From positions 1-64,000 of the forward strand of contig JANQLK010000052.1 in NCBI GenBank assembly GCA_028280615.1: DNA of 64,000 nt, read 5' to 3'. The notes under the pieces are model-generated. The model saw only the letters and a list, made by a program, of their open reading frames with translations. It was not told the DNA's origin and did no database searches. This document shows, in pieces, positions 42,364 to 51,722 of the stretch (position 1 is the stretch's first letter; every line of letters starts with the position of its first letter). Origin of the DNA: Woeseiaceae bacterium (GTDB taxonomy: Bacteria > Pseudomonadota > Gammaproteobacteria > Steroidobacterales > Woeseiaceae). The translations under genes and the position numbers were made by a program.

Positions 42364-42750
42364 ATGATCGGCTATGTGACTTTAGGAACAAACGATTTGC
42401 AGAAGGCGGCGGCCTACTACGACGCGCTATTTGGCTCGATCGGCATCGGTCGGTTCATGGAAGAAGAAGACTATTTCATCGCGTGGGCGCCGGAACCCAA
42501 CGCGCCTTCCGTTGCGGTATCCGTTCCGTTCAACAAGGAGAAGGCGACCGTTGGCAATGGCACCATGGTGGCGTTGTTCCTGGGTTCCCCGGACAGAGTA
42601 GATGCCTTTCACAAGAAAGCGCTGGAACTGGGCGGCAGCAACGAAGGGGACCCCGGTTTTCGCCCCGCCGAAAACGACAAGGGATTCTATGCAGGCTATT
42701 TTCGCGACCTGGATGGCAACAAGCTCAACGCGTTCTGTATGGTTGAATGA
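42364..42750 (+). CDS. VOC (glyoxalase/bleomycin-resistance fold) family protein
   Basis: A 128-residue protein; the ATG at 42364 follows GAGAGGA. The two beta-alpha-beta modules are seen in IGYVTLGTNDLQKAAAYYDALF and GFRPAENDKGFYAGYFRDLDGNKLNAFCM. The last metal-site residue is usually Glu in this motif, but here DGNKLNAF has Asn. It may be a non-metal binding protein or lyase/dioxygenase-like; the substrate is unknown. It is transcribed away from the WYL regulator, as in many VOC/regulator pairs. Confidence 0.9.
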   Translation: MIGYVTLGTNDLQKAAAYYDALFGSIGIGRFMEEEDYFIAWAPEPNAPSVAVSVPFNKEKATVGNGTMVALFLGSPDRVDAFHKKALELGGSNEGDPGFRPAENDKGFYAGYFRDLDGNKLNAFCMVE

Positions 42751-42949
42751 CGTCGACTGGGAGCGGGTCGGGGCATGCGGAGGGTCTGTGAACCCCGGGA
42801 CTCGAGCAGCACTGGTATTTCCGGCTGCCATGTACTGTGTGCCTGTCCGTAATCAGCACACCGAGCGCAAAAACACGGCAACGCCTTCACAAGCATCCGG
42901 GGATTTAGGATCATGAGCACTCTGGGCCGACAGAAAGAAGACACACGAG

Positions 42950-43516
42950 ATGAAGAAAACCCTGGCCACGACGCTCCTCGCCGCCTCCCTGGCCTTCGTG
43001 CCCGCCCACGCCGCGAAGAAAATCGAAAACCTCGTAAATCTTCCCCTACCCGACAGGATCGACGGTTCGCGTTTCACGCTGGAGGAGGTCCGGGCGCTGA
43101 TCACGCAGGGCTGTACCAAGCGCGAGTGGAAACCGGAGTTTGAGGAGGATTCAGTCATCACGTGCTCGATCCTCGTCAGGGGGCAGCACTACGTGAAGGT
43201 CGAGATTCCGTTCAGCGAGGCTGCTTACTCCATCCTGTACCTCGACAGCGAGGAGATGAACTACAACGAAGCCAAGCAGACCATCCACCGAAAGTACAAC
43301 GGTTGGGTCAAAAACCTTCGCATGATGATCGACTGGCAGTTCCGCGACGCGGCCGAATTGCCCATCGATGAGCCGGTCGTGGAGGAGCCTTCCGGCGGCG
43401 CCGGGGACGATCGCTACGATGCCCTGCTAAAGCTCGGTGAGCTGCGCGACAAGGGGCTGATTTCGGATGAGGAGTTCGAGGCTGAGAAGCAGAGACTTCT
43501 CGGCAACGGTCAGTAG
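42950..43516 (+). CDS. Exported SHOCT-domain protein
   Basis: A 188-residue protein with a signal peptide (KKTLATTLLAASLAFVPAHA). The centre (30-125) is unassigned, with two cysteines (QGCTKRE and ITCSIL) that may pair. Acidic linker, then a C-terminal SHOCT hairpin: YDALLKLGELRDKGLISDEEFEAEKQRLL. SHOCT modules mediate oligomerisation. The frame starts at the ATG at 42950 after GAGATG-like sequence. Confidence 0.82.
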   Translation: MKKTLATTLLAASLAFVPAHAAKKIENLVNLPLPDRIDGSRFTLEEVRALITQGCTKREWKPEFEEDSVITCSILVRGQHYVKVEIPFSEAAYSILYLDSEEMNYNEAKQTIHRKYNGWVKNLRMMIDWQFRDAAELPIDEPVVEEPSGGAGDDRYDALLKLGELRDKGLISDEEFEAEKQRLLGNGQ

Positions 43517-43577
43517 CCCGTGGCAAGACAGGCGATTGAGGTCCCGGCAGGTTTCGCCGTTTCGTGACAGGAGGCGA

Positions 43578-44306
43578 TCAGGCGCGCGGAAACCGTCTGT
43601 CGAACTGCCTGGAGGCGAACAAGCCGAAGGTCGGCATGACGACGGCGAGGCCCATGTAGATCCACCCGGCCAGGCCGACAAGCCTGATCGGCAGCGTCGC
43701 CGCGAGCAGTGTCGAAACGAGTCCGAAGCTGCCGATGATCAGCCAGGCGACTACTTCCTGTTTCGTCAGGAGCCGCTCCTCGAGCGTCAGCATCAGCTCG
43801 TCGGCGCGCCTGAGCGCATGCCAGTAAAGCATCACGAGACACAGGTTCGAAACAAAGTAGCCCACGCCGTAGATCGCAAACAGCCCGCGAACCTCCCCGA
43901 AACTGTCGATGCGGAAATCGCTGGGCAGCCAGCCGTTGGTCATTGCGCTAACGGCCGCTGTCGCCATCGCGCGAAGCGGGTAAACGTAGACGAGCAGCAC
44001 GAAGACCAGGCCGAGGCTGACGAGCGTTGCGAACGTTGTGTCGAGCCCGAAGCGAATGGACCAGTTCCGGTGGCCGATCCAGAACATGGCGAGAATAAGG
44101 AACGCAAACAGGAACGCCGGTACCGCCCGCAGCGCGATCACGAGCTCCTCGAAGCTCTGCGGGACCGCATCGAACGAGATGACGAGCAGCGTCAGCGCAA
44201 ACGCGAAAGCGGCATCGACGAAGGCTTCGAGCCGCGTCGTGTCCTTGCCCCGATTGTAGAAGTGGCCGGACCTGTCCAGCTCGGCCAGCGTACTCTCAGT
44301 AAGCAC
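43578..44306 (-). CDS. TMEM175-family (DUF1211) cation channel
   Basis: A 242-residue membrane protein with six hydrophobic helices. The family signature RxxxFxDxxFAxxxTLL is present as RLEAFVDAAFAFALTLLV (25-42), lining the pore in characterised members. FWIGHRNWSIRF resembles the conserved segment after helix 2. Bacterial TMEM175 proteins conduct potassium. Unlike two-repeat animal proteins it has one repeat, which is usual in bacteria. The frame is convergent with the SHOCT gene. Confidence 0.87.
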   Translation of the reverse strand: MLTESTLAELDRSGHFYNRGKDTTRLEAFVDAAFAFALTLLVISFDAVPQSFEELVIALRAVPAFLFAFLILAMFWIGHRNWSIRFGLDTTFATLVSLGLVFVLLVYVYPLRAMATAAVSAMTNGWLPSDFRIDSFGEVRGLFAIYGVGYFVSNLCLVMLYWHALRRADELMLTLEERLLTKQEVVAWLIIGSFGLVSTLLAATLPIRLVGLAGWIYMGLAVVMPTFGLFASRQFDRRFPRA

Positions 44307-44436
44307 CGTCGATCGTCGTCACCTCCTGATCCAGTGCGAATTCTAGCAGGGATTCCGGGATGCCAGGTCGGCCGGCCCGGCGCAAAGCCGGGCGAGATCA
44401 GTCTTGCAAGAACGGTCTGCCCGTATGCCACGCGAT

Positions 44437-46755
44437 TCAGGTCCCGTTCGCGCAGCGCTCCCGTTCATTCATGTAGTCGGTGTACTGCGGGTGATTCGTG
44501 CCAAGGACAGTCGGCGCATCGGCCGCGAATTCGTCGAATAGCCGCATCGCATCGTCGATGCGTCCGGCGTGGCACAGCGATGCCGCGTAGTCACCAATGC
44601 TGTACATCGTTCGCGGGCTGTCTTCACCCATGACCGCGCGAATGACCGGCAGGTTGCCCTCATGCACGGAGACGGCCTGGTCGTAACGGCCATGGAGGCG
44701 GTAGATCTTGCCGAGGTTGTGTCGCGCGAGGATCACTCTCGGATGCTCCGCGTGCGTCAGCTTTTCGTGGCCCTCGATGGCTGACTTGATCAACGCTTCC
44801 CGCTCGGCGAAGTTTTCGGGAGTCGACTCGAAGGCCATCGCCATATTGACTTTCGTGATGTACGTGTACGGATGCTCCTCGCCGACCAGCCTGGTCATGA
44901 GCTCGAGCTGGCGTCGGCGGCCGGCCAGTGCTTCCGCCTTCCGGCCCGATTTGTTCAGCGCCTCGAGCCAGTTGCCCATCGTGACGAGCGTATTCAGGTT
45001 TTCCTCCCCCCGGGTCCTGACATCGATATCCAGCACTTCCTTGTAGCGCGCCGCCGCCTCGTCGTAGCGGCCCATCGCGGTATACATCCTGGCGAGCGAC
45101 GCCATCGCCGACGATGTTGCGGCATGCTCGGGTCCGACGACTCTGCGATTGAGTTCGATCGATTCAAGCAGAATTCGCTCGGCAAGGTCGTAGTCAGTGT
45201 CTTCCACAAGCAGGGTTGCGTAGGCAGTCATGGTGCGCAGCGTCGCCGGATCTTCCTTGCCGAACAGCTCGCGACGAAGATCAAGCGCCAGTCTCGCCGA
45301 CGCCAGCGCGGCATCGAGATCGCCTTTCTCCCGAAGCAGCCACGACAGCTCGAAATGCACCTCGGCCCTGCCCGGGTGCTTCTCTTCGCCGAGCTGGTCG
45401 TAGATGGCCAGCTTGGCCCGATGTTGCGCCTCGGCCTCATCCCAGAAGCCAAGCTGTTGAAATGTCTCGCCAATCTCACCATGCAGGCGTGCCCGCACCA
45501 GCGGCTGGTCCGGCAGATCGGTCTCCAGCGCTTCCGCCGCCTGCTCGACAACCTCGACGACCCTGACGTCGCGACCTTCCTTGTCCGGGTCGGCCGCCGC
45601 GAGCATGCGCGTCAGGAAGTCGATCACGGCCTCGGATTCGGCGCGCGCAAGCTCCGCGGCGGCGGCCTCCGTTTCGGCGCGCTGCTGCGATGCCAGCGCG
45701 GCGTCCCGGGCATCGGCGAGCTGCCAGGTGTACCAGCTGGCGCCGGCGACCGCGGCTACGATCGCAACGGCGGCCGTGATGGCCGTTGCCTTGTTGCGGG
45801 CGAGTAGTTTGCCGAATCGATAGCCCAGGCCCTGCCCCAGGGCGCTGACCGGAAAGCCGGTGCGATACGCCAACAGGTCGGCACGTAGCGCATTGGCGCC
45901 GGAGTACCGCTCATCGGCCCGCGGCCGCAGGCACTGCTCGATTATCAGACCGAGTTCCCGCGGCAGCTTGCGCCGTTGCTCGTGTCCCAGGCTGATCGGC
46001 TTCGCTTCCGCTGCGCGCTGAATCGCATCCGATATCGAGCGCTGCCTGATGACCGGCTCTCCGAGTAACAGCTGCGCGAGCAACAGACCCAGCTGATAGA
46101 TGTCGGAGCCTGTCGTGATCTCCTGTCCCAACAGCTGCTCCGGACTGGCCGACTGGGGTGTCAATGGATACGCCGTCGTCAACGACTTCGCGTCGGAATC
46201 CAGCGGTTTGGCAATGCCGAAGTCGAGAAGCTTGGGCTGGCCTTCGCTATTGACGAGGACATTACTCGGCTTGATGTCACGGTGCACAATCAGGCGATTG
46301 TGCGCGAACGCGACAGCGCCGACGATGTCGATAAACAGGTCGACGATCTCGGCTACGCTTAAGTCTCTGGCAGCGACGTACGCGTCGATCGGCTGCCCGT
46401 CAATGAGCTCCATGACCAGATAAGGCCAGCCCTCCGTCGTCACGCCGGCATCGTAGAGCTGGCTGACGTTGGGGTGATTGAGACCCGCGAGGAAGCCCTG
46501 TTCGCGGACGAATCGTTCCTTCAGCTCCTGGTTGAGGCCGGAGCCGGAGCTGATCTTGATCGCAACGTCCCGATCGAAACTGCCGTCGATGCGCTCGGCG
46601 CGGTAGACGCGCCCCATGCCGCCCTCGGCGATCAGCTCGCAGATTCGGTACTCGCCGACGACGCTGCCGAGCAGTGCACTGTCCTCAGAATCGCCGACGG
46701 ACGAAAGCACGTTCATCGCACCGCCCGTCTTCAGGCTGTCGTCATCGGTTGCCAT
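44437..46755 (-). CDS. Second serine/threonine protein kinase with TPR repeats
   Basis: A 772-residue protein with the plan of the kinase at 2825: glycine loop IAEGGMGRVY (42-51), Lys67 (VAIK), HRDIKPSN with Asp160, DFG at 178-180, SPEQL. A transmembrane helix follows (TAITAAVAIVAAVAGASWYTW, near 330-350). The C-terminal TPR repeats include AEAQHRAKLAIYDQLGEEKHPG, ALASARLALDLRRELFGKED and AAARYKEVLDIDVRTRGEEN. Here no sigma factor gene is adjacent, so its substrate must be elsewhere. It may respond to envelope signals through the external TPR region. Confidence 0.93.
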   Translation of the reverse strand: MATDDDSLKTGGAMNVLSSVGDSEDSALLGSVVGEYRICELIAEGGMGRVYRAERIDGSFDRDVAIKISSGSGLNQELKERFVREQGFLAGLNHPNVSQLYDAGVTTEGWPYLVMELIDGQPIDAYVAARDLSVAEIVDLFIDIVGAVAFAHNRLIVHRDIKPSNVLVNSEGQPKLLDFGIAKPLDSDAKSLTTAYPLTPQSASPEQLLGQEITTGSDIYQLGLLLAQLLLGEPVIRQRSISDAIQRAAEAKPISLGHEQRRKLPRELGLIIEQCLRPRADERYSGANALRADLLAYRTGFPVSALGQGLGYRFGKLLARNKATAITAAVAIVAAVAGASWYTWQLADARDAALASQQRAETEAAAAELARAESEAVIDFLTRMLAAADPDKEGRDVRVVEVVEQAAEALETDLPDQPLVRARLHGEIGETFQQLGFWDEAEAQHRAKLAIYDQLGEEKHPGRAEVHFELSWLLREKGDLDAALASARLALDLRRELFGKEDPATLRTMTAYATLLVEDTDYDLAERILLESIELNRRVVGPEHAATSSAMASLARMYTAMGRYDEAAARYKEVLDIDVRTRGEENLNTLVTMGNWLEALNKSGRKAEALAGRRRQLELMTRLVGEEHPYTYITKVNMAMAFESTPENFAEREALIKSAIEGHEKLTHAEHPRVILARHNLGKIYRLHGRYDQAVSVHEGNLPVIRAVMGEDSPRTMYSIGDYAASLCHAGRIDDAMRLFDEFAADAPTVLGTNHPQYTDYMNERERCANGT

Positions 46756-46934
46756 TAGCGACCCCTCGCCGTATTCGGCCCAACTGTGTCAATGATCCTT
46801 ATCTACATAATCGAAAAAAGCACGCGAAGACCGCCATCGCGCAGGAAGGACCGAAAGACGCCTCGCCCCCGCGCCAGGTGTTTTCTCGTGCCCTTCTATC
46901 GTAGTCCTGTACGGCCAGATGAGTGTCGCTCTCG

Positions 46935-48068
46935 TCAGGGTTCACTTGTCCCGTGCGATCGCTGTTGGCGTATCGAGATCCCGGTGCGCTCGATATCCTC
47001 GAGCAGTTGCATCGGGTCGCAGCAAAGGCCCATCAGGTGAATGCCCGGTTCAAGCTGTCCACTCAGCATCTGATTGATCATCGCCATGGTCGGGATGGTT
47101 GTCATGGCATACATGTCTTCGTGAAACAGGGAGAGTCTGAGGCGCGTCGCCTGGCCGTTGCGTTGACCCGCCGCATCGACCTGCAAGACCGTTCCATGGG
47201 GTGATCCCGAGAACTTCCTCGTGGACCAGCACAGCAGACGCGCGAGCGGGGCCGCGGTCTGTCGCGGTGCGACGTGCGAACTAAGCATTATGAGCGGCGT
47301 AACGAGGGAGTCGGCGAACCAGTTGAAACCCGCGACGACGAACCCGGTGTTCTTCAAGTCCGGTATCAATTCGGGCAGTCGGCGCAACTCCGCGAGCTCC
47401 ATCGGATAAGTCAACAACTCGCCGAATCCGTACTCGAACTCGACTTTGGGATATGCCGAGTACGGAACCTTTTGCCACTGCCCATCGATGTACATCTCGC
47501 CCTTGTAGTCGCGAAACGCTGCAACCAGCTCGGAATACGCCGACGTGAACGGCATGCCGGTCTTGTCACGCATAACGCTGCCTACGATGGCACTGTCCAT
47601 GATATCCATCTGCAGGCCTGCATAGCGCACGAGAGGCGCGACCATGCCTGGATGAAAACCGGCCTGTATGACGAAGCAACATCCGGCCCGCTCAATGCTC
47701 TTTTGAAGAACGGGTGTCGGATTCTCGAGTTCGTTGGTCATCTGCATGTCAATCCAGTCCGCCCCGTGGTCGAGGCAGGCCTGGATCAGTGGCGCGTTGT
47801 GCGGTCCCTCGCCTGTGGCATTGACGAGCAAATCGAAATCGCACAGGGCGGCGGGATCAGGATTCGCCGCATCAAGCTCCAGGACCTCCAGGCGATCTGC
47901 GAACTCTTGTTGACGAAACCCAGAGCACAGATCGTCCAGCTTCGCCTTGCTCCTGCCGCAAAGGACTACCGTCGCACCGGTTTCTTTCAGCAGGTGACCT
48001 GCCAGTCGTTTGCCCGCATAGCCTGTCGCTCCAAGCAGCAAGATTCGTTTCGATGAGCCCTGGCGCAT
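46935..48068 (-). CDS. Saccharopine dehydrogenase-like NAD(P)-binding protein
   Basis: A 377-residue protein with an N-terminal Rossmann motif (ILLLGATGYAGKRLAGHLLKE), VLCGRSKAKLDDL, DLLVNATGEGPHNAPLIQACLDHGADWIDM and QAGFHPGM, matching the saccharopine dehydrogenase NADP-binding family (trans-enoyl reductase-like branch). The C-terminal part has FGELLTYPMELAELRRLPEL and several cysteines near GLCCDPM. Substrate unknown. The RidA-like gene starts 20 bases downstream of nothing else on this strand, so the RidA-like gene (upstream, 48088-48486) and this gene form an apparent operon. Confidence 0.85.
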   Translation of the reverse strand: MRQGSSKRILLLGATGYAGKRLAGHLLKETGATVVLCGRSKAKLDDLCSGFRQQEFADRLEVLELDAANPDPAALCDFDLLVNATGEGPHNAPLIQACLDHGADWIDMQMTNELENPTPVLQKSIERAGCCFVIQAGFHPGMVAPLVRYAGLQMDIMDSAIVGSVMRDKTGMPFTSAYSELVAAFRDYKGEMYIDGQWQKVPYSAYPKVEFEYGFGELLTYPMELAELRRLPELIPDLKNTGFVVAGFNWFADSLVTPLIMLSSHVAPRQTAAPLARLLCWSTRKFSGSPHGTVLQVDAAGQRNGQATRLRLSLFHEDMYAMTTIPTMAMINQMLSGQLEPGIHLMGLCCDPMQLLEDIERTGISIRQQRSHGTSEP

Positions 48069-48087
48069 AGGTGTTGAGTGGCCGCGT

Positions 48088-48486
48088 TTAGACGGGCTTG
48101 TACGCCTCCATCTCGATCTCGATCATGAAGTCCGGGAAGGCCAAGCCCTTGACCTCAACCCACGTGCCCGTTGGATACTGCCTCGCGTAAATCGAGCTGC
48201 GGTATCCTGCCACCCCGAGGAATTGTTCCATGTCTGTCGTATAGATATTCTCAACGACGACGTCATCGAACGTACAGTCAAAGTGCGCCAGTACCTGCTC
48301 GAGATCGGAGTATACGTTCTTCGTTTGCTGCTCGAGATCACCGACGGCCGTCGGGTTGCCGTCTTCATCCATACTCAAGGCGCCCGAAATCTTGATGTAA
48401 TCGCCAACCCTGACCGCATGTGTATAGCCGTAGGTCTTCTCGACTTCCGGGCGCAATTGAAAGAACTCCGCTGTTCCGTTTTTCAT
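48088..48486 (-). CDS. RidA/YjgF-family protein lacking the catalytic arginine
   Basis: A 132-residue RidA-fold protein: YTHAVRVGDYIKISGALSMDEDGNP, EQQTKNVYSDLEQVLAHFDCTFDDVVVENIY and GTWVEVKGLAFPDFMIEIEMEAY. In deaminating RidA enzymes the Arg lies in PAR before the VEV strand; here the same place reads PTGTWVEV, so the Arg is replaced by Gly. It therefore probably belongs to one of the Rid subfamilies without imine deaminase activity. It lies 20 bases upstream of the saccharopine dehydrogenase-like gene on the same strand. Confidence 0.88.
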   Translation of the reverse strand: MKNGTAEFFQLRPEVEKTYGYTHAVRVGDYIKISGALSMDEDGNPTAVGDLEQQTKNVYSDLEQVLAHFDCTFDDVVVENIYTTDMEQFLGVAGYRSSIYARQYPTGTWVEVKGLAFPDFMIEIEMEAYKPV

Positions 48487-48627
48487 TCGTCTTCTCCATC
48501 CAGGAATCGTTCGATGCCGCGTAATCCGGATTCGACAAGCGGCGGTTCACTCCTTGGGCCTGTTCCCTAACCGTTAACCCAAGCAACAGTTTCGGCAAAT
48601 GCAGCAGCTCGCATAGCCGTACATCGA

Positions 48628-51600
48628 TCAGGCAGGGCCGGCGTCCGACAGCTCGACGCGGAACAACAGCGTGTACAGAACGGGCACGACGAGCAACGTC
48701 AACGCGGTCGCGAACGCCAGGCCGAAGATGATCGTAATCGCCATCGGCGTGAACATCGCCGTGCCGCCCCACAACAACGGTGTCATACCCAGCACGGTTG
48801 TCGCCGTCGTCAGCAGGATTGGACGCAGCCGCTGTTGCGCCGCGTAGAACACGGCGTTTGCCGGTGATCGCCCGAAGTCCTTGATCTCGATCGCAATTCG
48901 ATCGAGCAGAACGATCGCGTTGTTGATGATGATGCCAGACAGTGAAATCAGTCCGAGGATCGTAAAGAAACCGAACGTCGATCGTGCGACCAGGAGTCCG
49001 AAAGTGACGCCAATCAGGCCCAGCGGGATGGTCGTCAGAATAATCAACGGACGGCGCAGGGAGTTGAACTGGGCCACGAGCAGCAGCAGGATCAACATGC
49101 CGGCTGCCGGCAATTCAGCGGCAATGGAGGCATTGGCATCCCCGGATTCCTCGGTCTCCCCGCCGATCTCAAATTCGTGGCCCAACGGCCACCTCGCCTG
49201 AGCCTGCTCGAGCCAGGGCTCGAGTTCGGCAACGACATCGGCCGCGCTGGCGCCCGGCCTGAGCTGCACATTGAGCGATTGCGTGCGCTCGCGGTCTCGG
49301 CGCTCGATGACGCCCGGTTCGAAGTCCAGCTCGGCATCCGCAACCTGCTTGAGCGGAACGTTGCGTCCGGTTGCCTGCGAAAACACGGTCAGGCCTTCCA
49401 GCTTGCTGATGTCCTGCCGATAGGCGGCCGTGGTGCGAAGCGTGATGGGAATGATCTCATCGGCCTCTCGATACTGTGTCAGATCGAGCCCCGTGAGGCT
49501 CGCCTGTAGCGAGTAGGCTACGTCTTCACTGGTCACGCCTGCTCGTCTTGCGAGCTCCTGGTCGACCCGGATTCTGAGCTTCTTGGTTTGCAGACCCCAG
49601 GTGTTGTTTGCGTCCAACACGTCCGGTAGCGAGTAGAGGTAGTCGGTGACCTCGCTTGCCATTCGATACAGGACGTCGAATTCGTAGCCTGAAAGCCGCA
49701 CGATGATCGGATAGTCGACGGGCGGGCCGTTTTCGAGGCGCTTGATCTGCGCGTTGAGATCAGGGTGACTCGCGCGGACGAAATCTTCCATGCGACGCAT
49801 CACTGCATCGACCCGCTGGCCCTCGAAGGTGTTGACGATCACGAAGGTATTGGCGGGATTCGGATTTGGCGGGTTCAAGCTCAACATGAACCGAGGTCCG
49901 CCATCCCCAACGAAGCTCAGCCAGTTCTGCACCGTTGCACCCTCGGACTCATAAAATGCCCGCCTGATGAAGGAATCGACAGATTCGACGACCGCCTGAC
50001 TCGATTCGATGGACGTGCCGAGCGGCATCTCGAGTTTCGCTGTGAAAATCGGGTCTTCCGATGGCGCGATAAACTCCTGGCGGACCATTCCCATTCCGTA
50101 AATTGCAAGCGCGAACAAAGCAATGACAAGCAAGAGGAACTTCAACGGATTGTGGACGGCGGCGGTCAGCAGTCCCCTGTACGCGCCGTACCAGCGGCCG
50201 CTGAACGCTTCATCACGCGACGACTGCACTCTGTCGACCTTGAGTGCGACCGTTGTCAGCATAGGGATGAACGTCATCGCGAGCAGCCACGAGATGATCA
50301 GCGTGATCGCGACGACGAAAAAGATGTCGGATGTGTATTCGCCAACGGCGGACTTGGCCATCGCAATCGGCATGAATGCGATGGCCGTGGTCAGAGAAGA
50401 GATCAACAATGGTGCCTTGAGTTCCTGGCCGGCCTCGACTGCCGCCTCGACCGCAGCAGACCCTTGTTCTCTCTTGACGAGTATCGACTCCGTCATGACG
50501 ATCGCATTGTCGACGAGCAGTCCGAGCGAGATGATCAGCGCGGTCAATGAGATCTGATTGATCGTGATGTCGAAGACCTGCATTGCAAAGAACGTGGAGA
50601 CGATCGTCGTTGGAATCAGCGCGCCCACGACGAGGCCGGTCCGAATCCCGAGGAACCCGATCATGACCAGGATGACGATACCCACGGCCTGCATGAGGTT
50701 GTTCGTGAAGCTGTCGACGTTTGTGCGAACGAGATCGGCCTGGAACCAGATCTTCTCTATGTTGACGCCCCAGGGGTAGAGCGCGATAAGCTGCGGCATC
50801 AGCTCGTCCAGCCGCTCACCGAGCTTGAGAATATCCCCGCCCTCGCGCATCGAAATCGCCAAGGCAAGTGCCGGCTCGCCATTGACACGCGCAACGCTTT
50901 GCGGTGGGTCCTTGTAGCCCCGATAGATGTCCGCGATGTCCTCGAGATAAACCAGCGCACCGTTCGGCAGCTGGATGACGGCCCGCCTGAGGTCCTGCAA
51001 TGACTCGTAATTGCCCGTGGGCTCGAGTGCAATTCTTTCGCGGCCGCTAAGGATGTCACCGCCAGATGACAGGATGTTGGCGGATGCGAGCGTCGCCGCG
51101 AGTTGCTGTGGCGACAGCCCGAACTCGGACAGGCGCGAGTTGTTGTACTCGACGAAGACGACTTCCTGCTGCGCGCCGTGAATCTCGACCTTGGCGATGT
51201 CCGGCTCCTTGAGAAGAACATCGCGTAGCTCGTCGGCCACATCCTTGAGCTCGGCGTAGCTGAAGCCATCGCCCGTCAGCGTGTACACGCTGCCGAAAAC
51301 GTCGCTGAACTCATCGTTGACTACGGGGACGGTAGAGCCCTGCGGCAGTTCCTCGACCACGGTCTCTACCTTGCGGCGCAGATCGTCAAAGATCGGCCGC
51401 ATGATCCGGTAGCTCTCCTTGAAGTTGACGGTGATAATCGAAATGCCCGTTCGCGACTCGCTGATGATGTTGTCGACCTCCGGCATCTCCTGGACTTTTT
51501 TCTCAATCTTGTCGGTGACGAGTTCTTCGACGCGCAGGGGGCTCGCGCCCGGGAAACGGGTGGTGATGAGCGCAGTTCGAATCGTGAAGCCGGGATCCTG

Positions 51601-51705
51601 TGCCTTGGGTATGTCCTGATAGGCGAAGATGCCGGCGAGAACCGCGAGCACGATCACGGTGAGCGCGACGCGATTGTTGTCGATGGCGACCTGTGTCAGT
51701 GACAT
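48628..51705 (-). CDS. RND efflux transporter permease (AcrB/HAE-type)
   Basis: A 1025-residue inner-membrane pump, full length for the family. Twelve helices in two repeats: TM1 near residue 12 (NNRVALTVIVLAVLAGIFAYQD), central bundle LVVGALIPTTIVSTFFAMQVFDI, LTALIISLGLLVDNAIVMTESI (TM4 with the proton-relay Asp-Asn), and the C-terminal LILLLLVAQFNSLRRPLIILT to VLGMTPLLWGGTAMFTPMAI. It exports substrates from the periplasm or inner membrane using the proton gradient, with the adaptor and TolC protein encoded just upstream (17-base gap to the adaptor). Confidence 0.96.
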   Translation of the reverse strand: MSLTQVAIDNNRVALTVIVLAVLAGIFAYQDIPKAQDPGFTIRTALITTRFPGASPLRVEELVTDKIEKKVQEMPEVDNIISESRTGISIITVNFKESYRIMRPIFDDLRRKVETVVEELPQGSTVPVVNDEFSDVFGSVYTLTGDGFSYAELKDVADELRDVLLKEPDIAKVEIHGAQQEVVFVEYNNSRLSEFGLSPQQLAATLASANILSSGGDILSGRERIALEPTGNYESLQDLRRAVIQLPNGALVYLEDIADIYRGYKDPPQSVARVNGEPALALAISMREGGDILKLGERLDELMPQLIALYPWGVNIEKIWFQADLVRTNVDSFTNNLMQAVGIVILVMIGFLGIRTGLVVGALIPTTIVSTFFAMQVFDITINQISLTALIISLGLLVDNAIVMTESILVKREQGSAAVEAAVEAGQELKAPLLISSLTTAIAFMPIAMAKSAVGEYTSDIFFVVAITLIISWLLAMTFIPMLTTVALKVDRVQSSRDEAFSGRWYGAYRGLLTAAVHNPLKFLLLVIALFALAIYGMGMVRQEFIAPSEDPIFTAKLEMPLGTSIESSQAVVESVDSFIRRAFYESEGATVQNWLSFVGDGGPRFMLSLNPPNPNPANTFVIVNTFEGQRVDAVMRRMEDFVRASHPDLNAQIKRLENGPPVDYPIIVRLSGYEFDVLYRMASEVTDYLYSLPDVLDANNTWGLQTKKLRIRVDQELARRAGVTSEDVAYSLQASLTGLDLTQYREADEIIPITLRTTAAYRQDISKLEGLTVFSQATGRNVPLKQVADAELDFEPGVIERRDRERTQSLNVQLRPGASAADVVAELEPWLEQAQARWPLGHEFEIGGETEESGDANASIAAELPAAGMLILLLLVAQFNSLRRPLIILTTIPLGLIGVTFGLLVARSTFGFFTILGLISLSGIIINNAIVLLDRIAIEIKDFGRSPANAVFYAAQQRLRPILLTTATTVLGMTPLLWGGTAMFTPMAITIIFGLAFATALTLLVVPVLYTLLFRVELSDAGPA

Positions 51706-51722
51706 GGCTCAGGGTCGCCCGG

